A DNA stretch of 64,000 nt from Actinomycetes bacterium (GTDB lineage: Bacteria > Actinomycetota > Acidimicrobiia > Acidimicrobiales > Acidimicrobiaceae), in NCBI GenBank assembly GCA_021826315.1, contig JAKAZZ010000003.1:20373-84372 (forward strand), written 5' to 3'. This document shows, piece after piece, positions 26,464 through 38,140 of the stretch; position 1 is the stretch's first letter; the number at the start of each line of letters is the position of its first letter. The notes beneath the pieces are model-generated. The model was not told the origin of the DNA, searched no databases, and was given only the letters and a program-made list of their open reading frames with translations. A program made the translations under genes and the position numbers.

Positions 26464-27105
26464 TTGCCAGATGAACCTATCCGAGTTTTGATCGTGGAGG
26501 ACCATACTGTCTTCGCCGAGACGATGTCGATGGCGCTTTCGACTCAATCAGATATGCGGGTGGTGGGCGTTGCTAAAGACGGCAACGAGGCTGCTAACTA
26601 TATCTCGACCCGCGGTTGTGACGTTGTACTTATGGATATGAGGTTAGGTGACGACGAGGGGCTTGACGTGATAGAGCGCCTCCGAGCACTAGATGAAAAT
26701 ATTGCGATCTTGGTTCTAACGGCGGTAAGAGACGCGCGAAGCGCAGCCTTTGCCGTCTCTCATGGTGCCGCTGGATTTTTGACGAAGGATGTTCCGCTCC
26801 ACGATGTAATTCGCGGAATTCGCGATTCTGTGCGTGGTCGATCAGTGATGGAGCCGTCAATGGCCACGGAGGTCCTTTCGATCTTGTCCGGTCGCCGTCA
26901 GAGGGTTGGGGATAATCTGACCAAGCGAGAGATCGAAGTACTAAGGATGCTTGATGAAGGAAATTCGGCATCCGATATTTCGTCATCGCTCAACATATCA
27001 TTGAATACGGCGCGCAACCACATCGCTAGGATAATTTCAAAGCTTGAGTGCCACTCGATGCTCGAAGCCGTTTCGACCGCGCGTCGTGAAGGAATAATCG
27101 AGTAG
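26464..27105 (+). CDS. NarL/FixJ-family response regulator
   Basis: 213 aa from TTG 26464; GGAGG lies 8 nt upstream at 26451-26455, so the ORF-track start TTG 26431 is upstream of the ribosome site and unlikely. Receiver: VEDHTVFAETM, phospho-Asp in VVLMDMRLGDDEG, Thr in VLTAVRD, Lys in FLTKDVPLHDV. LuxR-type HTH: LTKREIEVLRMLDEGNSASDIS and SLNTARNHIARIISKLECHS. Divergent from the CHASE3 kinase, its probable partner. Confidence 0.92.
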   Translation: MPDEPIRVLIVEDHTVFAETMSMALSTQSDMRVVGVAKDGNEAANYISTRGCDVVLMDMRLGDDEGLDVIERLRALDENIAILVLTAVRDARSAAFAVSHGAAGFLTKDVPLHDVIRGIRDSVRGRSVMEPSMATEVLSILSGRRQRVGDNLTKREIEVLRMLDEGNSASDISSSLNISLNTARNHIARIISKLECHSMLEAVSTARREGIIE

Positions 27106-27141
27106 CGGATCTTTTTAGAACTAGACGATTGTGAGTTTCAG

Positions 27142-27987
27142 ATGAAAAATCCGTGGCTCGAACTCCGCTCCATGCACTATGCGCACCGTGGCGGAGCTTT
27201 GGAGGCGCCATCGTCTACCTTATTTGCAATGGACCGGTCCGTTGATCTTGGACTTCCTGGCCTCGAATTGGACCTCCATCGCACCCGAGACGGCGTGATC
27301 GTTGTCCTACACGACAACGAAGTTGACAGGACGACCTCTGGAGACGGTCGCGTCTCCGATCTTGACTTTGGTGAGATTGCCAGCCTTGACAACGCGTACT
27401 GGTTTGTGCCTGACTCGAATGAATATACCTCGGTTGGGAGGCCTCTATCTGACTATGCCTACCGCGGTATGTGGCCTCAAGATCGCCGATTTGGAGTTGC
27501 TACCTTTCGCGAGGTGCTTCAGCGCTATTCAAACACTATCGTAAATGTTGACATCAAGGCGCCACCTGCTAATACGGAGCCTTATGAGGCTCAAGTCGTA
27601 GAAGAGATAATTGCTGCAGGAGCTCAAGATCGAGTAATAGTTGCATCTTTTCGAGACTCCTCTCTCTTTGCGGTCAGGAAGTTGTCGTCGGAAATATATA
27701 CGTCGGCTGGGCCGGGCGAAATTTCGGAGTTTTACTTTGCTCTGATCAATGACTACAAGCAGGCCGTGACTTTAGCCAAAGCCTCACCCTACGTTGCTCT
27801 TCAAATTCCTCACTACTACGGCGAGATTGAATTGGCGACAGAAGAGTTCGTTGAGGCTGCGCACGAAGGCGGCAAAGCGGTGCACGTTTGGACGGTAAAT
27901 GAGCAAGAGGAGATGGAAGTTCTCATAGGTAGGGGTGTAGACGGCATAATAACTGATCGCCCTTCACTTCTAAAGAGTCTCATCTAG
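27142..27987 (+). CDS. Glycerophosphodiester phosphodiesterase
   Basis: 281 aa. Hydrolyses glycerophosphodiesters to glycerol-3-phosphate and alcohol. The GDPD motifs are clear: HRGGALEAPSSTLFAM (His and Arg of HRG), ELDLHRTRDGVIVVLHDNEVDRTT (E-x-D metal ligands and second catalytic His), and near the C-terminus VHVWTVNEQEEM with GVDGIITDRP. No signal peptide, so cytosolic. Starts 36 nt after the regulator gene. Confidence 0.9.
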   Translation: MKNPWLELRSMHYAHRGGALEAPSSTLFAMDRSVDLGLPGLELDLHRTRDGVIVVLHDNEVDRTTSGDGRVSDLDFGEIASLDNAYWFVPDSNEYTSVGRPLSDYAYRGMWPQDRRFGVATFREVLQRYSNTIVNVDIKAPPANTEPYEAQVVEEIIAAGAQDRVIVASFRDSSLFAVRKLSSEIYTSAGPGEISEFYFALINDYKQAVTLAKASPYVALQIPHYYGEIELATEEFVEAAHEGGKAVHVWTVNEQEEMEVLIGRGVDGIITDRPSLLKSLI

Positions 27988-28083
27988 CCTTTAGTTGGCC
28001 ATCGACTGTGGTACTTCGCCTTGAGGTAGAATGTGTATAGGCATCTTTGCCGTAATTTCATATCTACATTCACGGAGTATCTG

Positions 28084-29118
28084 TTGCGCATTTTGGTAGC
28101 GATGTCGGGTGGGGTCGACTCTTCTGTTGCCGCACTCCTTCTCAAAGGTGATGGCCACGACGTTGTAGGCGCAACCATGAAGTTGTGGGGCGGGGTTAGT
28201 GACTCTGGCTGCTGTTCGGTGGCAGATGTTGCGGATGCAAGAATGGTGGCTAATCGAATTGGAATCGAACACCACGTCTTCAACTTTACCGAGGAGTTCG
28301 AGGAAAAGGTAGTCTCCCATTACGTCGACTCTTATGCCGGGGGCTTGACCCCTAACCCATGTATTGAGTGCAATCGAAGCATAAAGTTTGATCTCTTCAT
28401 CGACCGCGCCCTGCGGTTGGGTTTTGATGCTGTTGCAACGGGCCACTATGCCAGGGTGGAGGCGGTCGGTGGTGAGCAAAGGCTGTTGAGGGGTATTGAT
28501 CCCCAAAAGGATCAGTCATACGTCATTTCGATGATTGGGCAGAGTCGACTTGCTCGTTTGATACTTCCTATCGGTGGTATGGAAAAGGACAAAGTTCGAC
28601 AGATTGCAAGTGATGCAAGTCTGATCGTTGCGCAAAAGCCCGACTCCCAAGACGTCTGTTTTATAGCCTCCACGACCTCTAGAGTTGAATTTCTTAGCAA
28701 GCGAACCACCCTGACTCCGGCAAAGGTAGTTGATAGCAGCAGTGGCGCACATCTCGGGGAGGTAGCTTCTCGAGAGGTCGTTACAATCGGCCAGAGGAAG
28801 GGCCTTGGAACCCTAGGTGATTCAACAAGGCGTTACGTTGTCGACGTTGATACTGAAAGCAATACTGTCGTGATGGGTCGCCTCGAAGAGACTTACACCG
28901 ATACCATTAGATTTGGCCAAGTCGCATTTATCGGTGAGGCTATAGAGATTGGTAGGGAAGTTGAAATCCAAACCTCTGCCCATGGCCGTGTTACGAGGGC
29001 GACCTTCTTGGGAGATCAAGTAGCGGTGGACGGAAAGGTCCGTAGAGTTGCGGCTGGACAAACCGTTGCATTTTACGATGGTAATTCCGTGCTCGGAAGC
29101 GCCGTTGTGACTCGATGA
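28084..29118 (+). CDS. mnmA: tRNA-specific 2-thiouridylase MnmA
   Basis: 344 aa from TTG 28084 (MRILVAMSGGVDSS), with GGAG 6 nt upstream; the track's ATG 28033 would add an atypical leader. Thiolates U34 of Lys, Glu and Gln tRNAs. The PP-loop AMSGGVDSSVAAL, the first catalytic Cys region LTPNPCIECNRSIKF, ATGHYAR, and the second Cys in QKPDSQDVCFI are all present. Followed after 18 nt by ligA, an arrangement common in actinobacteria. Confidence 0.95.
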   Translation: MRILVAMSGGVDSSVAALLLKGDGHDVVGATMKLWGGVSDSGCCSVADVADARMVANRIGIEHHVFNFTEEFEEKVVSHYVDSYAGGLTPNPCIECNRSIKFDLFIDRALRLGFDAVATGHYARVEAVGGEQRLLRGIDPQKDQSYVISMIGQSRLARLILPIGGMEKDKVRQIASDASLIVAQKPDSQDVCFIASTTSRVEFLSKRTTLTPAKVVDSSSGAHLGEVASREVVTIGQRKGLGTLGDSTRRYVVDVDTESNTVVMGRLEETYTDTIRFGQVAFIGEAIEIGREVEIQTSAHGRVTRATFLGDQVAVDGKVRRVAAGQTVAFYDGNSVLGSAVVTR

Positions 29119-29127
29119 GGGAGTTGA

Positions 29128-31212
<2,085 letters not shown>

Positions 31213-31302
31213 CGGATCGATACTTCAATCGAGTCGGTAGTTTCAATGTCAATCTAAACTCATAGCGATAAGCCCAGTTTGGTTGCAGATATTCAGTAGC
31301 AG

Positions 31303-33429
31303 GTGCATTTGAAGAGTCCGAACGAAAAGATAGGTTCTGTACTTTCAGATCGTTTCGTCCTTATCGATATTGTTGGAGCGGGTGGCTCTGGTGTGGTTTA
31401 CCTTGCCCGTGACATGACCCTCGGTCGTAAGGTGGCAATAAAGCTACTGCACGAGGGGCTGAGCAACTATGCCACCTTTGCACGGCAATTCCATGCCGAG
31501 GCTAAGGCCGCTGCCTCACTCAACCATCCAAGTATTGTTAGGGTCTTTGACTCTGGGCAGAATGACTCTTCGCCGTATTTAGTCTTTGAGTTTCTATCTG
31601 GAGGGACCCTCAGAGCCCTCCTAGACCGTGACATAACCCTAGATCACTCCCAAGCATCTGTCGTGGCCCATGACATAGCTGCTGCCCTTGCATATGCGCA
31701 TCAAAAGGGATATGTCCATAGGGATATAAAGCCCTCCAATCTTCTCTTTGATGAAGATGGTCGAATCAGGGTTGCTGACTTTGGCATTGCAAGGGCTCTA
31801 GCTGCAGCTGCTTGGACCGAACCGGTTGGGGCAGTTGTCGGGACTGCTCGCTATGCTGCTCCAGAACAGATCTTTGGTGAATCTTCCAACCGTGCAAGCG
31901 ACATCTATTCGTTTGCCTTAGTTGTGGCCGAGTCGGTGACTGGCGTACCGCCATTCTTGGCAGATACCACATATGCCTCTGCGATGGCGAGAACCCATGG
32001 TGACTTTGAAGTACCCGAGTCCCTAGGTCCGCTACGTCCAATATTGCGCGAGATGTCGCGACTTGATCCGAGCAAGCGCATGACTGCCTCCGAGGCTGAA
32101 GAGGCCTTCGGCGAACTTTCGCGACTGCTCCCCCGTCACGCGAAGGTCGCGGTAAGCCATTACGTTGCCTCTAACTCGGTATTGGATCCCCCTACGGTAA
32201 TTGCTCCGTTGATTTCCGATATCGATCTTAAAAGTATCGAAGTAGCTGCGCCAATCGGACAAGACATGGCAGCTAGCAAGGGGATTGATGAGGCTACGGG
32301 ACAAATTGAACAAGCTTCTCCAGTCAAGGTTGATGACGATAGGACAATCCATGGCTTCGAAGTCGTTGAAGTAGTTGCGGGAAACCGTAGTAATCGTCTC
32401 CCATACGACCAGGACGACTCCTTTGTTCCTTACGATCATGCTCACGAAGAACCACTTCTAGACAAAGAGGCAGTTGACGAAGGCGAGATCTTTGAACCAT
32501 CGATCGATGGTGACGTGGAAGGCGCAGAGGGTAAAGAGAGTAGAAGGGGCAGGCTGATCGGTATCTTAGTAGCCCTCCTACTCGTAGCGGGTGGTGCTGG
32601 CGCCTACGCGTTGACGCTGGTAAATCGTCCTCCAACTTTGTATGGCGCTCCGAATGTCGTCTCGCTTACGTTGGCTCAGGCGAAGAGTTCAATCTCTCGC
32701 AGCCAACTCTCCATGGGGTCGGTTTCATATAGAAGCGACCCTTCCATTCCAAGTGGCTCGGTCATCTCTGAACGTCCATTCCCGGGTGCAAAGTTGAAGC
32801 AACACTCGCAGATATCTTTAGTAGTTTCAACGGGTCCTGCGCCAGTAAATGTCCCCAATGTTGTCGGTGCTTCACTTGAGGGGGCTGACTATACCTTGGT
32901 TACGGCGGGCCTAAGTTCAAATGTTTCGACCCAATACTCTGAAACTGTACCAAATGGATTTGTAATTTCGCAGACCCCCTCTTCGGGAACGCTGAAGATC
33001 GGATCGGTGGTCACAATAGTGGAGTCGAAGGGACCTCAACCGAGAACTGTCCCGAACTTGATCGGAGATAGCCAAAGTGCAGCTGATAGTGCGCTTAGTG
33101 GGATCGGGTTAGTGGCATCGTCGTCGACTGCTTACTCGGATACTGTTGCATCTGGTCAAGTGATATCGCAATCGGTGGCAGCTGGAAACATGGTTGCCCG
33201 TGGTACAACGGTTACATTCGTCGTCTCCCTTGGCCCACATCTTGTTGTAGTTCCTGACCTGACTACCGCGTCGCTAAATCAAGCTAAGACGACACTGGCT
33301 GGAGTTGGTCTCACTATAGGCAATATCTATGGGCCAAACGGAAATGTCATTGTCATATTTCAAAATCCAGCTGCTGGAACTTCGGTGAAGTTCGGCTCCA
33401 GTGTTGACGTCTACACGATCGCCAAGTAA
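31303..33429 (+). CDS. PASTA-domain Ser/Thr protein kinase (PknB-like)
   Basis: 708 aa from GTG 31303. Cytosolic kinase domain with P-loop GAGGSGVVYLA (25-35), Lys47 in KVAIKLL, HRDIKPSNLLF catalytic loop and ADFGIAR; an acidic linker; a single TM helix (LIGILVALLLVAGGAGAYALTL) around residue 420-440; then four PASTA repeats of ~67 residues (for example VPNVVGASLEGADYTLVTAG). PASTA domains bind muropeptides/lipid II and couple the kinase to wall growth and division. Unlike pknA-pknB loci, no cell-shape genes adjoin it; it follows ligA by 90 nt. Confidence 0.93.
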   Translation: MHLKSPNEKIGSVLSDRFVLIDIVGAGGSGVVYLARDMTLGRKVAIKLLHEGLSNYATFARQFHAEAKAAASLNHPSIVRVFDSGQNDSSPYLVFEFLSGGTLRALLDRDITLDHSQASVVAHDIAAALAYAHQKGYVHRDIKPSNLLFDEDGRIRVADFGIARALAAAAWTEPVGAVVGTARYAAPEQIFGESSNRASDIYSFALVVAESVTGVPPFLADTTYASAMARTHGDFEVPESLGPLRPILREMSRLDPSKRMTASEAEEAFGELSRLLPRHAKVAVSHYVASNSVLDPPTVIAPLISDIDLKSIEVAAPIGQDMAASKGIDEATGQIEQASPVKVDDDRTIHGFEVVEVVAGNRSNRLPYDQDDSFVPYDHAHEEPLLDKEAVDEGEIFEPSIDGDVEGAEGKESRRGRLIGILVALLLVAGGAGAYALTLVNRPPTLYGAPNVVSLTLAQAKSSISRSQLSMGSVSYRSDPSIPSGSVISERPFPGAKLKQHSQISLVVSTGPAPVNVPNVVGASLEGADYTLVTAGLSSNVSTQYSETVPNGFVISQTPSSGTLKIGSVVTIVESKGPQPRTVPNLIGDSQSAADSALSGIGLVASSSTAYSDTVASGQVISQSVAAGNMVARGTTVTFVVSLGPHLVVVPDLTTASLNQAKTTLAGVGLTIGNIYGPNGNVIVIFQNPAAGTSVKFGSSVDVYTIAK

Positions 33430-33440
33430 AAAGAACCAGC

Positions 33441-33860
33441 CTAAGCCGTGATCTCTTTCAGGAGATCGATCATCACTTGAGGATTTGACTCGCCAGGTGC
33501 GAATTGGCCTTGAAGAGCTACCAGTTTAGTGAAGTCGCCCGTGACCTTGATCTTTCCTTGCATAAAGGCGCTCATTGCTACTTGTGCGTCCATCTCAACA
33601 AAGATTGCTTTGGCGGTGTTGTAGTCGATGCGAATCGTGATATCCGCATCTTCTAGCTGTCCCATCTCGATGTCGACAAATCCACTCGTCGTGTCGATGT
33701 AGGTAGCTAACTCTCCGCCTCCGAAGGGTACTTCCGTGACGATTTGGTTCATACGAATAGAAGTATCAGTCGCTGGTATTCCGTTGGTGTCGACGTATTC
33801 TTTGCGCAACTCGCGAACTTTATCGATCCACTCTGTTGATAAAAAAGGGTACTTGTCCAA
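33441..33860 (-). CDS. SCP2 sterol-binding-domain protein
   Basis: 139 aa. Single SCP2-like lipid-carrier domain: ATYIDTTSGFVDIEMGQLEDADITIRIDYNTAKAIFVEMDAQVAMSAF is the classic strand-helix stretch, then MQGKIKVTGDFTKLVALQ. Such small proteins bind hydrophobic ligands; in actinobacteria they are widespread and mostly uncharacterised. Convergent with the kinase gene (11 nt between stops). Confidence 0.85.
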   Translation of the reverse strand: MDKYPFLSTEWIDKVRELRKEYVDTNGIPATDTSIRMNQIVTEVPFGGGELATYIDTTSGFVDIEMGQLEDADITIRIDYNTAKAIFVEMDAQVAMSAFMQGKIKVTGDFTKLVALQGQFAPGESNPQVMIDLLKEITA

Positions 33861-34048
33861 CTAAATCGCCTTCCTAATCTAGCTTTAGACTACCGTTCAA
33901 AATGGAAGTAGTTGCAGGCATAGTAGCAAATGATCCAAGGGCGAGACTCACCTTGAGATCATTTGCAAGCTCCGAGGGTGCAAAAGTTACCTTATGGAGT
34001 CATTTGCTGCTACGATTCGATTTAAGTCGCCAAATAAAAGGAGCAACA

Positions 34049-34807
34049 TTGAGTTTTTCGGCACCGACAGACCTGCGAAGTGAAGTGTCGTATATCGAGG
34101 GCACACGACCTTTCCCGATCCTCTTTATTCACGGATATACAGGTACGCCACAGACACTTTATCCTCAGTATCTCCGGGCAGCGGAAGAGGGATTTAGCTT
34201 TGAGGTCCCCCTTCTGCCAGGGCATGGAACCACAATCGAGGAGATGGTCGAGACTCGTTTTTCCGACTATGTCGAGAAGGTTAGCCAAGTTGCTGGTGAA
34301 CTCATCGCAAAGTACGGTTCAATCTTTGTGGTCGGAATTTCAATGGGTGGTGCGCTCTCTATTGACTTGGCCTTGAAGCGGCCAAGTCAAATACGAGCCA
34401 TGGTTCTAATCAATCCTCTTATTGCACCACCGGCACCATCATTTTTGGAGATGCTTGACCAGGGAATTGAATCTGGCGTTGAGATCTTTCCAGGAGTCGG
34501 ATCGGACATCAAAGATCCTGAAGTAAAGGAAGCATCGTATGGGGGATCACCCCTTCGCGCTGCAAAATCGATGTTTGCAGCGACCGTCGAACTCGCTCCA
34601 CAGGTTGAGAAGCTAGAGATGCCAATACTGCTCTTCAACTCAGTCGATGACCATGTAGTCTCTCCCGACTCCGGCGAGTTGCTTGTAGCGAAGTGTAAAA
34701 ATATCGAGCAGGTTATTCTGAAGAACTCGTTCCACGTCGCAACCTTGGACTTCGACAAAGAGGTCATTTCGGATGGGATGATCTCGTTTTTCGACTCTTT
34801 GCAGTAA
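34049..34807 (+). CDS. Alpha/beta-hydrolase (carboxylesterase/monoacylglycerol-lipase-like)
   Basis: 252 aa from TTG 34049, which has AAAAGGAG 5 nt upstream. The track's ATG 33902 has no ribosome site and its extra 49 residues do not look like this family. Oxyanion-hole region FIHGYTGTPQ, LLPGHG, nucleophile Ser in VVGISMGGALS, acid in NSVDDHVVSPDS, and catalytic His in LKNSFHVATLDFDK. It matches Est30-like carboxylesterases. Cytosolic; natural ester unknown. Confidence 0.88.
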   Translation: MSFSAPTDLRSEVSYIEGTRPFPILFIHGYTGTPQTLYPQYLRAAEEGFSFEVPLLPGHGTTIEEMVETRFSDYVEKVSQVAGELIAKYGSIFVVGISMGGALSIDLALKRPSQIRAMVLINPLIAPPAPSFLEMLDQGIESGVEIFPGVGSDIKDPEVKEASYGGSPLRAAKSMFAATVELAPQVEKLEMPILLFNSVDDHVVSPDSGELLVAKCKNIEQVILKNSFHVATLDFDKEVISDGMISFFDSLQ

Positions 34808-34859
34808 GACAGTACAAGCCCTGGCTTTGGTAAGTCGCTAGTTGAAATAGGCTATTGGC

Positions 34860-35162
34860 ATGTCCAACGACGATATTTCTATTGAAACAACGCGCCATAT
34901 TGCATATCTCGCGCGCCTCGCTCTCGACGAAAGTGAAGTGCGCGAATACGCAGGGCAACTTTCGGCGATCCTTGAGCACGCCGAGGATATTGCATCACTT
35001 GATTTAGATGGCGTAGCTCCAATGCGCCACACGCTCTCTGTCGTCAACATCATGCGTGACGACGAGGTGCGCCCTTCGCTCGACCGTGAGGAAGTTCTGG
35101 CATCAGCCCCAGATGCCCAAGCGTCGATGTTTTTGGTTCCAAAGATCGTAGGTGAAGAGTAA
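34860..35162 (+). CDS. gatC: Asp/Glu-tRNA amidotransferase subunit C
   Basis: 100 aa. Small subunit that stabilises GatA-GatB. Family pattern ISIETTRHIAYLARLALDESEV, LDLDGVAPMRHTLSVVNIMRDDEV and the terminal FLVPKIVGEE are seen. gatA starts immediately at the stop, so the operon gatC-gatA-gatB is translationally coupled. GatCAB makes Gln-tRNA(Gln) (and possibly Asn-tRNA) by transamidation. Confidence 0.95.
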   Translation: MSNDDISIETTRHIAYLARLALDESEVREYAGQLSAILEHAEDIASLDLDGVAPMRHTLSVVNIMRDDEVRPSLDREEVLASAPDAQASMFLVPKIVGEE

Positions 35163-36632
35163 GTGAGTGACGCACAGTTCGTCGAAATGAGTGCTGTCGA
35201 CATAGCGGCGGGAGTACGTTCGGGAGCGTTTAGCGCCGTGGAGGTTGTGACCGCACATCTCAAGCAGATTGAAAGTTACGACCATGAGGTCAAGGCTTTT
35301 GTAACGCAGATGAGCGATCGAGCCCTAGAGGCCGCGAGGGCGGTGGACGAAAAGAGGGCACGGGGTGAAGAACTCGGTGCCCTAGCAGGGGTCCCAGTCG
35401 CACTCAAGGACAATATGGCATATAGAGGAGTGGAAACTACCTGCTCATCCAAGATTCTTAGAGGCTGGATCCCCCCATACACTGCGACCGTTGTGGAGCG
35501 TCTTGAAGCCGCGGGAGCAATAGCTATCGGTAAGACAAACCTTGATGAGTTTGCGATGGGCTCGTCCACTGAAAACTCAGCTTTTTTCCCAACTCGAAAT
35601 CCAATTGATTTGAACCGCGTCCCCGGAGGATCCTCAGGCGGAAGCGCAGCTAGCGTTGCAGCTCGCTTTGCTCCGATTGCAATTGGCTCTGATACTGGTG
35701 GATCGATACGTCAGCCGGCGTCGCTCTGTGGAGTGGTTGGTGTTAAGCCAACTTATGGCTTGGTATCGCGCTATGGGCTTATCGCTTTTGCCTCTTCACT
35801 CGATCAAATCGGCCCCTTTGCTCGGAGCGTCGAAGACTCCTCGCTCGTCCTAGATGTCATATCTGGCCACGACGAGCGTGATTCGACCTCGTTATCTGGC
35901 CGTAGCTATGACCATCAAGCGAGCGACGGTGGCATCGAAGGGTTGAGGGTTGGTGTGATCACCGAGATGATGGATGGTCTATCGGATAGTGTCAACAAGG
36001 CTCTAGCTCAGGCCATTGAGTCACTTCGCTCGATGGGCGCTCTCGTAGATGAAGTTTCGGTTCCTGCGGCGAAGTTTGGCCTCACGGCTTACTACTTGAT
36101 AGCTCCAGCTGAAGCATCCTCCAACTTGGCCCGGTTTGACGGCGTACGCTACGGTCTACGGGTTGAAGGCAAGGATATGAACGAGACCTACGAATTGACT
36201 CGTGGTCAAGGTTTTGGCCCTGAGGTAAAGAGACGCATCATGCTCGGTACTTACGCACTTTCAGCGGGGTACTACGACGCTCTCTACGGAAAGGCCCAAA
36301 AGGTCCGCACGCTAATTGCAAACGACTTTGACGCAGCATATTCAAATTACGACGTTCTCATTTCGGCAACATCGCCAACGGTAGCCTTCGAATTCAATGC
36401 CAAGAGCGATCCTTTGTCGATGTATATGTCCGACGTTTGTACTATTCCTTCAAATTTGGCAGGCCACCCAGCCATGAGTGTTCCGTTCGCCGGTGACGAA
36501 GATGGTCTTCCCATTGGGATTCAAGTTCTTGCCCCTTCGTTTGGCGAGAGCGTAATGTTCAAAGTTGCCTCAGCGCTTGAGGCGGCGGCAAAGTATCGAG
36601 CGGTCCCACAGTGGGCTAGTACAGAAAAGTAG
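35163..36632 (+). CDS. gatA: Asp/Glu-tRNA amidotransferase subunit A
   Basis: 489 aa from GTG 35163. Amidase-signature subunit that releases ammonia from glutamine. Catalytic Lys in VALKDNMAY, cis-Ser and the Gly/Ser-rich signature [16 protein letters not shown] with [20 protein letters not shown] (Ser nucleophile in GGSIRQP). Late region [17 protein letters not shown] is typical of GatA. Directly follows gatC. Confidence 0.96.
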   Translation: MSDAQFVEMSAVDIAAGVRSGAFSAVEVVTAHLKQIESYDHEVKAFVTQMSDRALEAARAVDEKRARGEELGALAGVPVALKDNMAYRGVETTCSSKILRGWIPPYTATVVERLEAAGAIAIGKTNLDEFAMGSSTENSAFFPTRNPIDLNRVPGGSSGGSAASVAARFAPIAIGSDTGGSIRQPASLCGVVGVKPTYGLVSRYGLIAFASSLDQIGPFARSVEDSSLVLDVISGHDERDSTSLSGRSYDHQASDGGIEGLRVGVITEMMDGLSDSVNKALAQAIESLRSMGALVDEVSVPAAKFGLTAYYLIAPAEASSNLARFDGVRYGLRVEGKDMNETYELTRGQGFGPEVKRRIMLGTYALSAGYYDALYGKAQKVRTLIANDFDAAYSNYDVLISATSPTVAFEFNAKSDPLSMYMSDVCTIPSNLAGHPAMSVPFAGDEDGLPIGIQVLAPSFGESVMFKVASALEAAAKYRAVPQWASTEK

Positions 36633-36643
36633 GGAGGTGTCAT

Positions 36644-38107
36644 ATGTCTTTGGAAGATAATTACTTAATTACAGTTGGCCTTGAGGTCCACACTGAGCTC
36701 AGGACCAAGACGAAGTTGTTTTGCGGCTGCGCTAATGAGTTTGGCGCCGAGCCAAATACGAATACGTGTCCCGTTTGCCTGGGACTACCAGGTTCTCTTC
36801 CCGTAGTTAACCGCAAGGCTGTTGAGTACGCGATGCGCATTGGCACCGCTCTAAATTGCGAAATCAAACACTCTGTGTTTCACCGCAAGAATTACTTCTA
36901 CCCTGATATGCCCAAGGACTACCAGGTGACTCAGTACGATGAACCGACTTGTATCAATGGCTACATTGAGTTGCCGATAACGGGCAAGGTCGTCAACATC
37001 GTTAGGGCGCACATAGAAGAAGATACCGGTAAGAGTACCCATATAGGAACCAGCGGAAGAATCACCGGCGCCGACTATTCGCTCGTTGACTACAACCGCT
37101 CTGGCATACCTTTAGTTGAGATCGTATCTGCGCCCGATATGGTGAGTGGCGAAGAGGCCCGTGAGTACGTCAGTGAGCTTCGCTCCATCCTTGTAGCAAC
37201 AGGAGCTACCGATGGGAAGATGGAAGAGGGTTCTCTTAGGGTTGACGCCAACGTGTCGGTGCGAAAAGTAGGAACCGACGAACTCGGAACGCGCTGCGAG
37301 ATTAAAAATTTGAACTCGTTGAGGTCTCTGGTTCGAGCGATAACCTATGAAGCCCGAAGGCAGATGGAGATCGTCGATGGCGGTGGCAAGGTAACCCAAG
37401 AGACTCGCCACTGGAATGAAGATCTCGGCCGGACATCTTCGCTTCGATCAAAAGAAGAGGCATACGATTACAGGTACTTCCCTGAGCCAGATCTATCTCC
37501 GCTTGACCCCTCCGTTGAAGAGATTGAGGCCATCAAGGCCAACTTGGGGGCCTTACCTCCAAAAAGGCGAGCAGCGTTGGTGGAGCTTGTTGGCGATTCC
37601 CCCTCTAAATCTGAGATTGAACAGATTCAAACTGTAATCAACTTTGATCTAGATGACTTGATTTTCGCAGGGATCGAAAAAGGGGTGCCCGCTAAGTTAT
37701 CCCTCGCCCGTTGTGCAAATGAGGTCGCGGGACTCATCACTGGTCTCGATGAATCGTACCTAGTTCCGAGCGAAAAACTCCTTGAGGTTCTCGTGAAAGA
37801 GTCGCTGGGTGAGTTGACCCCGACTCAGTCCAAGGCAGTCCTAGCGCGAGTTGTGGCGGACCGCGCCATTGATGTTGCTGCTTTGATTGCTGAGCTTGGG
37901 TTCGTTGCCTCCTCTAGTGACGAGATGGATTCGTTGGTAGGCGAGATCATCGCGGAGTCTCCAAGTGAATGGGAGCGCTACCTTAGTGGTGAAGACCAAC
38001 TAGCCGGTTTCTTTGTAGGAAAAGCAATGAAGAAGTCGGGCGGCAAGGCAAATGGTAAGTTGGTATCAAAGTCATTGAATGATCGACGTAGCCAAATTCA
38101 AGGGTAG
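36644..38107 (+). CDS. gatB: Asp/Glu-tRNA amidotransferase subunit B
   Basis: 487 aa. Kinase-like subunit that phosphorylates the mischarged aminoacyl group and binds tRNA. Signature GLEVHTELRTKTKLFCGC with zinc Cys pairs (CGC ... CPVCLGLPG), NYFYPDMPKDYQVTQYD, and LVDYNRSGIPLVEIVS. C-terminal YqeY-like tail is present. ATG 36644 with GGAGG upstream. Confidence 0.96.
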   Translation: MSLEDNYLITVGLEVHTELRTKTKLFCGCANEFGAEPNTNTCPVCLGLPGSLPVVNRKAVEYAMRIGTALNCEIKHSVFHRKNYFYPDMPKDYQVTQYDEPTCINGYIELPITGKVVNIVRAHIEEDTGKSTHIGTSGRITGADYSLVDYNRSGIPLVEIVSAPDMVSGEEAREYVSELRSILVATGATDGKMEEGSLRVDANVSVRKVGTDELGTRCEIKNLNSLRSLVRAITYEARRQMEIVDGGGKVTQETRHWNEDLGRTSSLRSKEEAYDYRYFPEPDLSPLDPSVEEIEAIKANLGALPPKRRAALVELVGDSPSKSEIEQIQTVINFDLDDLIFAGIEKGVPAKLSLARCANEVAGLITGLDESYLVPSEKLLEVLVKESLGELTPTQSKAVLARVVADRAIDVAALIAELGFVASSSDEMDSLVGEIIAESPSEWERYLSGEDQLAGFFVGKAMKKSGGKANGKLVSKSLNDRRSQIQG

Positions 38108-38140
38108 TTTCGAAGATTATTTTTCAAAAAGGAGTTTCTC

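Noticed and set aside
33902-34048. Long N-terminal extension of the alpha/beta-hydrolase
   Set aside because: ATG 33902 has no ribosome site, while TTG 34049 has AAAAGGAG at good spacing and gives the normal family length.
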